NCBI GenBank assembly: GCA_963580455.1
Contig: OY756963.1
Location: forward strand, 23,951,555 to 24,015,554
From: Euonymus europaeus
Taxonomy: Eukaryota > Streptophyta > Magnoliopsida > Celastrales > Celastraceae
DNA length: 64,000 nucleotides
Direction of reading: 5' to 3'
Shown: piece by piece, positions 15,001 through 25,045 of the stretch
How the letters are laid out: every line of letters starts with the position of its first letter
Numbering within the stretch: position 1 is the first letter of the stretch
Translations under genes and position numbers: made by a program
Notes under the pieces: generated by a model
What the model was told of the DNA's origin: nothing
The model's input: only the letters and a program-made list of their open reading frames with translations
Databases searched by the model: none

Positions 15001-16122
15001 GCACAACCTCAATGGAATGACCTCAGTGAGCGAAAATATGAACTGTGGCAGTCGAGACATCGCATAACACATGCAGTATGGGCTACTACACAGGAACACA
15101 TGTTATTTACCATAAAAATCAATTTGGGTCTTCAAAATTTCTAAACAAACAAGAAAATTGATCTTCAAAAGCTGGGGAAAAAATATTGATGACTGACTAT
15201 TGGTCGTATACATGCCAAAATGGTGATATAACTTAAAAGATAATTGGAACTAATTCTTTTCTTCGGCATTCATACCATTAGTATCAATATGCCTTACCTT
15301 TTAAGTTCTACAGAAAATTGTTTGACCGTCTTTTGAACAAGAATAATAAGGACAAATTAAACTATTCTGGACATTGAAAAAACAATCATACATCCTTTCC
15401 TATGATATCCGAAAAAAATTGCAAAGACTAACTGTGAAGCCTTTCATAAGTAGAGCATACTTGTTGATCATCCCTTATAAAATAAAATTTTGGTTGATCA
15501 TGCACTGTGATTCACCACTTTTACATATGTACTTCTGTTCAATTTCGGAAGGAAAACTACCCAAGTTCAACAAACAACCCATGCCTTTTCTAAAAAGTTG
15601 AAATGGAAAAGACATTCACTCAAGAAGCACCAAGGAGGTGCATAAAAAGGATGTAAAAAAACAGGCTGATAGAAGCTACAACCGTTCATATTGCTACAAA
15701 CAAAAACACACAATGCAACATCACAAGAATTCAAAAGCCAAGAGAACATCAGTGACTGGAACTGAAACAGGTTCAATTTTACGATTATATGCATGATTAG
15801 GAAGAGCCTAAAACCCTTTTGCAACAAGTCCAATAAATGTCAACTCACAATTCTATCTTCAATTTTCTCAGCAACCAAGCAAATTAAACAAAGCACCAAT
15901 ATTTTCAAAAAGAGCAGCGGCCATAACAAGAAACCCCTAAATTAGTGGGAGATTAAACAATACCTCTCTGGGGTGAGTCGAATAGGGATGGCTCGCATAT
16001 CTCGAAGACTCCAGGGCTTCTTCGAGGTCGACCTGGGCAGCAACCTCGCGACCGATGCGGTCACTCACCACAAGACCCGCATTGGTGACATCCCGCATCA
16101 CAATTTCCTCTTCGTGCGACAT
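18..16122 (-). CDS. NUP155: Nuclear pore complex scaffold protein NUP155 (3' end outside window)
   Basis: Inner-ring scaffold nucleoporin of the nuclear envelope: an N-terminal beta-propeller followed by a long alpha-solenoid. Coding exons, 5' to 3': 16122-15964, 8319-8150, 7558-7432, 5800-5538, 5336-3677, 3464-3252, 3093-2846, 2739-2325, 2119-1914, 1187-830, 236-18. All junctions are GT-AG and phases agree; together they give 1346 codons, against about 1460 residues for the Arabidopsis protein, so the final roughly 120 residues lie left of base 1. The start MSHEEEIVMRDVTNAG and blocks such as FLRSRRNQRRGLYGC and NELLEYGGPDLVPFLQNAG are near-identical to plant NUP155 as I remember it. Intron 1 (8320-15963) is enlarged by a Copia element in the same orientation. 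Telo-box-like AAACCCTA motifs lie just upstream of the ATG. No disabling mutation was seen. Confidence 0.95.
306..745. repeat. Tandem repeat in NUP155 intron, about 80-bp unit
   Basis: The core CTTAACAACACAAAGCAAGA recurs five times; the surrounding unit begins near 311, 391, 549, 632 and 708. Longer blocks are also duplicated: 271-345 reappears at 508-585 (offset 237) and 436-508 reappears at 751-823 (offset 317). Copies differ mainly in the length of an A/G homopolymer that follows the core. The array fills nearly all of the intron between the exon at 18-236 and the exon at 830-1187. Confidence 0.85.
3543..3570. repeat. (TA)n microsatellite in NUP155 intron
   Basis: An uninterrupted run of about 12 TA dinucleotides lies in the intron between exons 3252-3464 and 3677-5336. 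Confidence 0.9.
6480..6840 (+). mobile_element. Decayed 3' end of an LTR retroelement in NUP155 intron
   Basis: A purine run (GTGAGGGGGGAG, about 6664-6675) looks like a polypurine tract and is followed at 6676 by TGTTGGAAGTTGG, a typical plant Copia LTR start. It continues with AGTCCCACATAGGAAAA and a TATA-like CTTATAAAC. No second LTR or internal coding region is present, so this is a truncated or solo remnant. The right boundary is uncertain. Confidence 0.45.
8590..8738 (-). repeat. 3' LTR of the Copia element
   Basis: 149 bp from TGTTTTGAAAGG to GATTAACA as written on the plus strand. It matches the copy at 13714-13862 base for base as far as I can read, and is adjoined on the inside by the polypurine tract at 8739-8753. 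Confidence 0.95.
8746..12871 (-). pseudogene. Copia Gag-Pol polyprotein, frameshifted in RNase H
   Basis: A single long frame from 12871 to about 9115 encodes, in order: Gag, a CCHC zinc knuckle (CHHCGEVGHIRPQC), aspartic protease (WVLDSGSTHHL), the GAG-pre-integrase segment, integrase core (HSDIWGP, DDFSR, SDNGGEY, PQQNGVAERKH), reverse transcriptase (QLDVKNAFLHG, YGLKQSPRAWF, VVYVDDI) and the start of RNase H (SDADWAGNPTDRRSTSGYA). A homopolymer run of seven T (plus strand, about 9115-9121) then shifts the frame; the RNase H C-terminus (VARSSAEAEYRAMA through DVLTKPLHG) continues in another frame to 8746. One base is the only disruption found, so either the copy is just disabled or the run is a sequencing error. 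The ATG at 12871 is preferred to the in-frame one at 12898. Confidence 0.93.
13090..13475. repeat. Degenerate minisatellite in the Copia leader
   Basis: Units of roughly 35-40 bp containing GATCGGACAGNGCAGACNT and TCGCCGGAAA recur about nine times between the 5' LTR/primer-binding site and the Gag start. They decay to shorter GGCCGGAAAA units toward 13400. Open frames across it are by-products of the repetition and not a known protein. Confidence 0.75.
13714..13862 (-). repeat. 5' LTR of the Copia element
   Basis: 149-bp partner of 8590-8738. The tRNA primer-binding site (minus strand TGGTATCGAAGC, 13702-13713) follows it directly in element orientation, which identifies it as the 5' LTR. 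Confidence 0.95.
14205..14441 (-). mobile_element. tRNA-derived SINE in NUP155 intron 1
   Basis: On the minus strand the unit starts GGGCGATAGCCCACTTGG, has an A-box-like stretch (TAGCCCACTTGG) and a clear B box (GGTTCGATCCC, near 14354-14364), then an unrelated body ending in an A-rich tail (about 14205-14214). This is the standard layout of a plant Pol III SINE. Flanking sequence at 14053-14150 and 14453-14530 is a diverged duplication, so the SINE sits in one arm of an older repeat. A clean target-site duplication was not found. Confidence 0.7.
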
Positions 16123-16460
16123 GCTCGAAACCCTAATACCGGAAGAGAAGATTGCAGATTTGACTCAAAATTATAGGGTTTTAATAAAAGTGACAAATCA
16201 AAACACGAAATTCTCTCGCGTTTCTTGTGGTTTCGAGGAAAACAAGCATGAAGGGTTTAAATTGAAGAGGGAAATTCAAGTTGGGGCAGAGAGGGAAAGT
16301 ATGCGGGTGTTGAAGTTTGACAGAGCAATAGACGAAGAGAGACAGAGGGAAAAAGAGAAGGAAAAGAGTTTTTGGGAGGGTTTAGTATCAATGGCGGGCA
16401 AATTTAGGGTTAGCTTCGGTTTTTTCCTTTTCATGGGGGATCCGGTTTGAGAACTAATTT
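16123..16460 (-). promoter_or_regulatory. NUP155 5' UTR and proximal promoter
   Basis: This is the sequence immediately upstream of the NUP155 ATG. Reading the minus strand, AAACCCTA/TAGGGTTT telo-box-like motifs occur at about 16127-16134, 16176-16182 and 16403-16409. Such motifs are common in promoters of plant housekeeping genes. No firm TATA box was identified; open frames across the region match no known protein. Confidence 0.45.
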
Positions 16461-17884
16461 CGGTGCATCCGGATTCTAAAACGGTTTTTAACATGTTTGA
16501 AATGTATTTTGGTGGGGTCTTTGCATCTCCCGTTTATGTACTCAGCCCCTATAAAATCCAAAAAATTCAAGACCCAAAATATTCGCTAATCCTTTTTCAT
16601 TATTTTATTCCCTCTTCTCCTCACCAGTCACCTCTCATTTTTATTTGCAAACTCAGACTCTGTTTCTACGAGACTCAAAAAATTATCACCTTTACCTTGC
16701 AATTGGCCACCGCACATTTTGTCTCAATGCCTCCAGTCCCAACCCTGAACAGATCGGGATTGTCGATGGTCTTGTCTAGATGTCAATGCTAGTTTAAGCA
16801 TTGCAATTTTATTTTATTTTTTTAAATTTTTGTACATCAAGCTTACGCTTGCAATATTAGACTGTAGATCGTCTCTGGACTCTGATGAATATAACATCGC
16901 AAAATTGGATTATTTTATTAGAGTTTTGAAGGAGCCAACTCGGGCTACCATATATGATGAACCCTTTTTTTGCTAAAATATATATGAGATGTAAATTAAT
17001 TTTTTTCAATTTGAAAAAGTACTCTCATTCAGTTATTTTTTAAATGGGATTTTCTAATTATGGGATGTGAATGAATAAAAGTGTGGTGCAAATAGCCCCT
17101 GTGAAATATTTTTATTTTAGAGGTCTTTTTCTTTATTTTAAGAAAAGACCTAAGAAAATGTTTCTCCAAAAAATTTTAATTTTGTTTTTTAGACAAATGT
17201 AAACGACCATCTGCATATTTAAAATATTTGAATTTCTAACGTTCGAATTTGACCCTTGCATAAATCTTGAATTCTTGATTCCTTTTCTCCTCTCTTTTAT
17301 TCCCGTCTTCTCGACCCATTTAGACCAATACACACTTGGCTCAGTAGCCTTTGCGATGGAAGAAATGTTATATTCAGCCAAAACCAATATTCAAATATGC
17401 AATCTACCTTTAATGGGTGTATATATTCTTTTGTTCTGTACTCCAATAAGCAAAAAAAATTGTGATTAGAGAGAATCAAACAAATTCCACATTACTACTA
17501 GTTCCCTCCATTGATAAGAAAAGAAGAAGAAATCGGAAAAATATATTATAGCAAAAGATAATCAGACGACTATACTACGTTGAATTAGTAGGAAAATATA
17601 GGCACATATACAAAATGAGATCCAATAAGTTAAAGAACAAACACAAAGCCTGTCACTTGATTGCCTTTTGCACTCGTCTGAAACGACTCAAAAGGAGAGC
17701 AAGAAGAATCGAGAAAATTCGAAAATGCTGGAAAATCGCAAACGAAGCTCTGTTTACTCCATGCTGTAACCTATATCTTAACAAGAATTAGGAGAGTTTT
17801 ATTTCTGCCTGATATCTTCTGTACATACAGACAACGCAGCCTTGGTGGATGTACATGCAATTTGTGGTTTCCCTCGTCTTTTGT
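16461..17884. other. Intergenic, AT-rich, nothing recognised
   Basis: This is the spacer between the NUP155 promoter and the 3' end of the RING gene. It has no long frame, RNA gene or bounded transposon that I can support. The part next to 17884 probably contains the RING gene 3' UTR. Confidence 0.5.
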
Positions 17885-20800
17885 TCAAACTTCACTTCCC
17901 TTGAGAATGTTATACTTGCAGAGTGGACATGTTGCGTTCATCTTCAGCCATTTAACAATGCACGCAGAATGGAAATGATGGTTGCAAGGGAGTGCATGGA
18001 TCTCTATGCCATCCTCGTATGGGCTAAGACATATACAACATTCCTACGGAAAGAAAAAGAGAAGAAGCAACACATTGAAACCAATGCTGCATAGAAGAAC
18101 ATACCATATATGAAACTCCATAGGCTTTAGAGAAGTGAAAATTTTACTCTGAAAATTATGTGTTCTAAGAATTATGCGAGGTAAAGACCATCTATGCAAA
18201 AATGCCTCGTTGCTTCAAAAATATTACCCATGAAAAATTATTCTCCATTTCCAGTAATATCGATAACTTTTAATCATTCTCAAAGCTTACAAGAGAACTT
18301 TACATCCCCTGACCATCCCTAGTTACTAGTTCAAGTTTACCAACCATCCCGTAAGTAAATTTAATATTGTAACTGTGATGAATATCCTTCACTGACATGT
18401 CAATGATAAGTAAAATTTAGGAAATCTCATTTGTTTTTATCCCAGCTCAGCCCCACCACTATGCAAAACGAAAAAAAAAATTGACTGAAAATAAAGGAAT
18501 ACAACATTTTTGAAGCAAAACGCAAATAAAAATAAAGATTCAAACTACGAAATGAAATGTCAACTTACCGCATCCTCTGGTAAAAGTATTCGTTCATATG
18601 CCAAGTATTCACTACTTGTTTCTACAGGAATCATTTTCCCCGCTTCGAAACCAGGCTTCTCGTCATTGTTTAATGCTTGAAATCTGTATTTTGGAAGGAT
18701 ACAGATATCAGCGTCTGAAGCACCTTCCTATTGAGGAAAAAAATATATATATAATCAGTCAAAAGGCCCGCGAGTTGTTTAAGATCCCCCATTTAATTCA
18801 GCAATATCATATTTCATCAATACCTGTCCAGCAACAGCATAAAGGATGGCTATAATGCATGGCAAGCAGCAACAGAGAGCAATGCCAATCAAACATGCCA
18901 AAACCACACAGAAGATTGCAAAAAACACGTCAAATGCCAGAAAGGCCACAGCCAACCTGCACAGATCAAGAGGTATGTTTTTATTCCGCTAATACTGTAG
19001 GTGCCTACAAAACGCAGGCAAATTCCAAAACATCTGCAATGCCTATGGGTCATCTGAATTGATAACGAACTACGTGTCAAGACACCAAAATACACTAAGA
19101 TGACAATTGTTATCGCACAACTATGAATTCCATTTGAATGAAGTTTATGCAAAAGTGATGAACAAAATCTTTTGGACTAGATTCAAGTCCACACGATGAA
19201 ATCCTGTCATAGATTTGGTGACCATAGCACCTTCTATAAAAAAGCATTTAGTGGGAAATCAACGTTTCTCATGAAGTTCCAAGAACAAAAATATATGTTT
19301 ATCATATAAGATGTTGATATGGTTTGGGACTAATATCTGTAATAAAGACAGATTTCAAGGCATACCAGTACAAACGTGGAGCTTTTTGCAGTAGGATATC
19401 TCCACCAGCAATAACCCAATAAAAGCCAACCATCCACCACAGAAATGAGACTATCATATTCACCGATTCACATCGCTTGGTCACACTGATCCATCCATCA
19501 ACAAAGCAACGAGAGGTTAGTGATAATTACATATTTACAATGAAATCGTATACAAAGTCAACACATCTCAATGAATTTAAAATAGGAATTATAGAAGTTT
19601 ATACAGCCACACAAGACCACAGAAAATTGCAATTGTAGATGAGACTGAAAGCAGAAGAAGAAAGTGAAGATACAAGAACAGAAAGACATGATTTAAGCTC
19701 CCTAAATAGATCAAGAATGGGGTGAGTGGTGATTCCATGGTTGCCTCAAAATCTATACAACGTTTGCTATGTAATGTAATAACTGCCAGTATCAAGATAT
19801 CTCAAATAGTGAGGGGCATTTTTGTTTCTTTCCTCTGATTTGAACTAACCACCAAAGGATGTGGGACATGCCATATAACGGAAGTGTACTTATTTTGATG
19901 AAATTATCAAACCAGTAGTTGATAGAGAGAACTATAATACAAAAACTTCTTCTTGAGTGTAGAATTAAAAGTTCAGCTTTCCAGGTCAGAAGAATTTAAC
20001 AATTATATAACTCCAAAGCTAGGTGACTAGAAATAAAGCAACTCAACAATGATCGTCATTATCATCATCATCATCCAAGCCTTTGCCCAAAACAGTTTCA
20101 TGTCGGCTACATGAATCCATGAAAGAAAATCAAACTAAGCAATGCCCAAAGAAATAACAAGGATGGATAAAAAGACAGAACCATGGGTTGCATTGCATCA
20201 AATAGGTTTATCTCTTGTGACCTGAAGGCAAGTACCAAACATTTAGTGCTTAGGATAAAAGAAGCCTTCTAACTCTACTGATTTAATTTCCTGCGTTTTC
20301 ACCATTCATGCTTCCAATTGTAGGAGAGTTGGACCCTTTTTGATTTGGTTGCCACAACCAGATAGAAGTTTTATAGGCTCACGGTCAAATAATTGGTCAA
20401 AACAAAGTGAGATCCTTAAACTTGTTTAGCTCCTGACTGTTTGCCCCCACCCATTTAGTACCCACCAAGGAAATGCTGCACAGGTTATGTAGTTCGCCAT
20501 AAATATTCGACTGATTTTATACTGGTTTGCACAAAGATAATCCTTTTCTAACCCCTCATGGTTCCACGCCACCACTTACATGTGATAAAATTACCTCAAA
20601 ACCCAGGCTAAACCCCGAATACCCATCTGATTAAACATCAAAATTGAAACTAAAACAAATCAATAAAAAAAAACTAATTGAACCTAACCTCGTTTGGCTG
20701 GAGCTCCTACTTCTAGCATCATCGTCTTCACTGTCATTGGCATTTGGCTCCAGCTCGTCCTGCATCCCCTGGTTTGTCTCCTCTATCCTCCAACTGTTCC

Positions 20801-21185
20801 TCCTTCGATACTCCAGCCACACCAAAACAACGTGCACCAGGCACTGAAGCGCGTACCCGCCGATCCAAAGCCGGATCGGCGTGTTCGGCTGTTCATGGAC
20901 CGTGACAATAAGCATAGCCACGGAGACCGCTACGAAGGCGGAGTTCCAAAGCATATCTAAGGCCACAACGGGCTTCGAGTAGCCCCAATCCAACCGCCGC
21001 TCCTCCAGCTCACGCGCCGCCGTCTCACGGACCATCATAGACGGGCCGCGGCGCCCAGTTGCTCGGCCGATTAAGAGTGCCAACGTGGCCGGACGCGTCG
21101 GAGATGCAGAGGAAGGGTCCTGGCGGGGACGAAGGAGAGGCGCGTGCGGATCAGATGCCGCGGTGGAACCGTCTGTGGAGGACAT
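17885..21185 (-). CDS. Multi-pass membrane RING-H2 E3 ubiquitin ligase (At1g68070/At1g12760 type)
   Basis: Five exons: 21185-20689, 19485-19366, 18956-18824, 18727-18569, 18043-17885; all GT-AG, phases agree, 355 residues. Order: acidic Ser/Pro N-terminus; conserved family block ([31 protein letters not shown]); membrane segments near 73-94, 103-124, 177-195 and a hydrophobic stretch 206-250 with the CCCLPC motif; then a C-terminal RING at about 304-345 ([24 protein letters not shown]). This matches the plant family of membrane E3 ligases of about 340-410 residues. It presumably transfers ubiquitin from an E2 at an endomembrane; the substrate is unknown. A MULE is inserted about 390 bp upstream of the ATG, so its promoter is short or shared with transposon sequence. 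Confidence 0.93.
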
Positions 21186-21564
21186 AATAACTGAATTCGA
21201 TTAGACTAAGCGAAGGTGGTGTTGTGCTTGTAGTGGAAGGAAGAAAGGCATAATTTGTTGCCGAGTTTTTTCTTGTGAGTGAGGTTTTGGGGTTCATGGG
21301 AGATTCTTCTCCAGTTTCTTGCTTTATTTTATATTTTCAATTTCTCTAGAAAGTGACAGAAACAGTGAGAAAGATCGTCTGTGTTTGAATGGTTGATAAG
21401 GGAGATGGTCAGATTTTACATCAGTTTAACGTGTCTCTCATTGTCATTGACTCCTCCATTGTTGGTTGGTTGGTTGCTTCAAAGGGCATTACCCACAAGT
21501 CTGGTGACACTCACCGAATGGGAGAGGCTCCAATAATTAGCTACAATCTTTTTTCAAAATTATG
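21186..21564 (-). promoter_or_regulatory. RING gene 5' UTR/promoter, truncated by MULE
   Basis: Only about 380 bp of native sequence separates the RING ATG (21185) from the MULE target-site duplication at 21565. A pyrimidine-rich leader is seen on the minus strand. Any regulatory sequence farther upstream now lies beyond the 7.8-kb element. Confidence 0.5.
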
Positions 21565-21573
21565 ATGGTTAAA

Positions 21574-21653
21574 GGGAATTTTGCGAAAATGATCTAGTTG
21601 ACAAAGATTTTTGGAAAAATGACATTGTCTCAAAAAAAATCGCATTTATGACC
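21574..21653 (+). repeat. Left terminal inverted repeat of the MULE
   Basis: Starts GGGAATTTTGCGAAAATGAT and runs through TCGCATTTATGACC. It pairs with the reverse complement of 29285-29364 with a few mismatches and a one-base difference in an A run. Confidence 0.95.
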
Positions 21654-22058
21654 TCTTTTACTTTTCTCTTGACTAGAATATCCTTATGTGGCAAAATAAA
21701 ATCGAACAACATTTATTACGCTGGGTTTAATTTATTACTTTGGGTTTTGAGCTCTGCGATGCATTTTTCGTTCTCGATCCATACATAGATCAAAACAGCC
21801 GCCCTGCATCTCTTTTAGTGCACCAAGTAAGTTCATTTGCTAGCTGAATGTGTTGTATATCGACTTATTACGCATGAGCTATTTCCTGTGCAATCGTTCG
21901 TGGCTAGCTGAATATGTTGTATATCTGCTTATTACTCATGAGCTATTTAGGGTGAAATCTTTTGTGGATGCTCGATAATTAGTATCCGTCATTAACTAGA
22001 TTGTATCCATGTTATAAGTTTGGAAGCTCAGATCTCTGTTGGTCGCTCAGATTTTTGT

Positions 22059-22150
22059 TGGTCGTGCCAGTGATTATGTGGTCGTGCCAAAAAATAGTGT
22101 GGTCGTGCCAGTGATTATGTGGTCGTGCCAATATATAGTGTGGTCGTGCC
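22059..22150 (+). repeat. MULE decamer array A, five TGGTCGTGCC copies
   Basis: Exact TGGTCGTGCC begins at 22059, 22079, 22100, 22120 and 22141 (spacing 20-21 bp), with a degenerate copy near 22040. It lies about 485 bp inside the left end and just upstream of a TGTGTGCAG acceptor before the transposase ATG, so it probably sits in a 5' leader intron. Confidence 0.95.
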
Positions 22151-22214
22151 AGTGCTTTTTTATTTTCCTTTGAATTTTTTAATTTCATTCTGATATATTA
22201 TTATGTGTGCAGGA

Positions 22215-24653
22215 ATGGCTTCTGAGATCGATTTTGTTTTGTTATATGGTGGAGAGTGGGAAAATTGTAGGGGCATGCACACTTTTAAAGGCGGGAGAAG
22301 TCAGGGTGTAATTGTGTCTAATGCAATAACATATGCTGAATTTGTAAAACTCATATACCAGTTGATTGAAGTCGATTTTAACTCCTTCGATTTGGTGATG
22401 AAGTTTGTCTATAATACACATTTCAAAATGGAACCGATGAAGCTACAGAATGAACGTGACTTGCAATTTTTCCTAAGGCAAAATGATCATCCAGTTAAAC
22501 CTGGTACTCCACTGTGCGTAACAACGGAGCAGAGAGCGAGTTATCAGTTTGTCTCACAAGATGCTAGCAATGGTCCAATGGAAAATAAAACATTTGTTGG
22601 ATCAAATGTTGGTTCTGTTTCTCCTGAGTTACCACAATTTTCAAGTAAATTTGTAGCACACGACGATGGTGATGACGAGCAGGTTAATAACTACAGCGAT
22701 TTTCACTTCTCTGATTTTGAGTTTCGAAATACTGGTAACGCTGATATTGATGGGGTTAATGATGACGATGATAGTCAGGGTCTTCATGGTGAAGAGTGGG
22801 AAAATCCATTTGATGACGGGGAACCACAATCACATAATCAATCCACCTTTGCGGCACAGGATCAGAGGAATCATTGCTCAAATTCTATTGGGCCTTCAGG
22901 TGTTGTTGCGAGCAATAGTATTAGTAGCTCATCCGGTGGTCATGTTGCAGTTGGGCAGATTTATATGGACAAGAAAGAATTACAGAAAAATATAGCTGTG
23001 TATGCGATGAAAGAGAACAGAATGTTTCATGTCTTCAAATCAACGAAAACTCTATATGCGGTCAAATGTGTTGATATGGGATGTGATTGGCGCTTGCGAG
23101 CAATAAAATTGAAAGATTCAGAGTTCTTTAAGATAACAAGGTTTAATGGCAAGCATGAGTGTTCTCTAGACCTTATCAATCGAAGTCATAGACAAGCATC
23201 TGGAAAGGTCATTGGAGAATGCATTAAGTCTAAATTTGAAGGGGTTGGTCGTATGTATCGGCCAAAAGATATAGTCGACGATGTGCGGACAGAGTTTGGT
23301 GTGAATATAAGCTACGACAAAGCTTGGAGGGCTAGGGAGTTTGCTTTGGAAGCGGTAAGAGGGTCACCAGAATTATCATTCTCGTATTTGCCACATTACT
23401 GTGCAGTGTTAGAGAAAAATAACCCTGGTACAGTAACTCATATAGAGTTCGATAATGATTTTAAGTTTAAATTTTTTTTCCTTGCTCTTGGGCCATCGTT
23501 GAGAGGGTTTCGTAGTTCTTTGAGACGTGTCATTGCCGTTGATGGTACTCACCTCAAGGGAAAATACATGGGCACACTCTTTGTGGCTGCTGCTTTAGAC
23601 GGCAACAACAAAATTTATCCGGTTGCTTTTGGAATGGGAGATTCAGAAAATAATGCATCTTGGGAATGGTTCATGGGAAAACTAAGATCAGCTATTGATC
23701 TTGAAGATTTCTCAGAGTTGGCAATAATATCAGATAGACATAACAGCATTGAGAGGGCAGTCGCTTTGGTTTTTCCAGAGTCATACCATGGGCACTGTAT
23801 ACACCACATCAAGCAAAACATGAAAGCAAAAAATATTGATGATAGTGTCTTCCCTATTTATTTTAAGGCAGCGAAGGTATATCGTGTTTCAGAATTTGAG
23901 CATCTAATGACACAATTGCGTGGGTTTCAGGATGGCAGGGCACATCGTTATTTAGTTGATGCTGGATTTGAAAGGTGGTCTCGTGCACATTTTCCAGGTA
24001 GGAGGTACAGTATACTAACCACTAATATTTCTGAGAGTTTGAATGCTGTTTTGAGAGAAGCACGATGTCTTCCAATTACAACATTGGTTGACCATCTAAG
24101 ATCGTTACTTCAGAGATGGTTCCATGAGCGTCGCACTAAAGCAGCTTCCATTACAACCCAACTTTGCAAGAAAATTGATAAGAAGTTGAGAAAGCGGATT
24201 GACAAGGCGCAGCGTATGTCTGTTGAACCAATTAGTCATATTCAGTTTTATGTAAGGGATGGATTCGGTGGTGGAGAGGTGAATCTGCACAACAGAACAT
24301 GCACCTGCAGGAAATTTGAGATGCAACAATTGCCTTGCGTTCATGCGTTGGCTGCGTGTAGAACACGTAACATTGATTCGCAATCCATGTGTTCACGCTA
24401 CTATACAAATGAGGCAATTATGTTAGCTTATGATGAACCGATTAACACAGTACCAATTGAAGACCATCGGCATGCAAGTGAAGATCAAAGGTTATTGCCA
24501 CCTGATACGAGAAGACCTGGGGGGAGACCAAAACAAAGAAGAATACCATCCGCCGGTGAATCTGTAGCAATTAGAAAGTGTGGAAGATGTAAAAAAATTG
24601 GCCATAACCGACAGACTTGTAAGGAGCCAGTAGCCTCGACTGGTAGGGTATAA
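22215..24653 (+). CDS. MULE transposase (MURA/MuDR family)
   Basis: Single exon, 812 residues from the ATG at 22215; an in-frame ATG at 22203 spans the putative acceptor TGTGTGCAG and is less likely. Order: N-terminal PB1-like domain (about 5-110); acidic linker; MuDR WRKY/GCM1-like zinc finger (about 247-325, C...C...HEC); MULE DDE core with VDGTHLKGKY (D443), IISDRHNSI (D507) and ISES (E607) plus the CIHHIKQNM signature; SWIM zinc finger CTCRKFEMQQLPCVHA (about 696-711); C-terminal CCHC knuckle CGRCKKIGHNRQTC. All catalytic positions are present. It should bind the terminal repeats and catalyse cut-and-paste transposition in the nucleus. It converges on the ULP1-type gene. Confidence 0.95.
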   Translation: MASEIDFVLLYGGEWENCRGMHTFKGGRSQGVIVSNAITYAEFVKLIYQLIEVDFNSFDLVMKFVYNTHFKMEPMKLQNERDLQFFLRQNDHPVKPGTPLCVTTEQRASYQFVSQDASNGPMENKTFVGSNVGSVSPELPQFSSKFVAHDDGDDEQVNNYSDFHFSDFEFRNTGNADIDGVNDDDDSQGLHGEEWENPFDDGEPQSHNQSTFAAQDQRNHCSNSIGPSGVVASNSISSSSGGHVAVGQIYMDKKELQKNIAVYAMKENRMFHVFKSTKTLYAVKCVDMGCDWRLRAIKLKDSEFFKITRFNGKHECSLDLINRSHRQASGKVIGECIKSKFEGVGRMYRPKDIVDDVRTEFGVNISYDKAWRAREFALEAVRGSPELSFSYLPHYCAVLEKNNPGTVTHIEFDNDFKFKFFFLALGPSLRGFRSSLRRVIAVDGTHLKGKYMGTLFVAAALDGNNKIYPVAFGMGDSENNASWEWFMGKLRSAIDLEDFSELAIISDRHNSIERAVALVFPESYHGHCIHHIKQNMKAKNIDDSVFPIYFKAAKVYRVSEFEHLMTQLRGFQDGRAHRYLVDAGFERWSRAHFPGRRYSILTTNISESLNAVLREARCLPITTLVDHLRSLLQRWFHERRTKAASITTQLCKKIDKKLRKRIDKAQRMSVEPISHIQFYVRDGFGGGEVNLHNRTCTCRKFEMQQLPCVHALAACRTRNIDSQSMCSRYYTNEAIMLAYDEPINTVPIEDHRHASEDQRLLPPDTRRPGGRPKQRRIPSAGESVAIRKCGRCKKIGHNRQTCKEPVASTGRV

Positions 24654-24801
24654 TACCAGTGATCGACGATTCAAATTGTTAAACATTTACTTTGTACTGT
24701 AAACTGTTAAACGTTACTTTCTACAATGCTGCTTTTATTGAAAGCTGTCAGTCTATGATTGTATTTATTATATATGTAAAATTATGTCCAGTTAAGTTGC
24801 A

Positions 24802-24986
24802 GGCACGACCAGGTTAAACTGCTAGCAAGACCAGGCTAAAATTCTGGCACGACCAGTTAAAAAATAGTGGGCAGTTAAAAAATAGTGGGCACGACCACTT
24901 AACTAATAGGCACGACCAGAATAAAATGCTGGCACGACCAGTAAAAAATTAGCAGGCACGACCAGTTACAATGCTCGCACGACCAA
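24802..24986 (-). repeat. MULE decamer array B, six GGCACGACCA copies
   Basis: Exact copies begin at 24802, 24846, 24888, 24909, 24931 and 24955, with degenerate ones near 24825 and 24976. Spacing is 21-22 bp or twice that. It lies between the convergent 3' ends of the two MULE genes. Confidence 0.93.
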
Positions 24987-25045
24987 TAAAAAATGTGGAA
25001 GGATTTAAATTTATATAATTCACAGTTCACATTTAAAAAAAATAT

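Noticed and set aside
15937..16450. Plus-strand frames over the NUP155 first exon and promoter
   Set aside because: Antisense of the NUP155 N-terminus and its leader, with no homology of their own.
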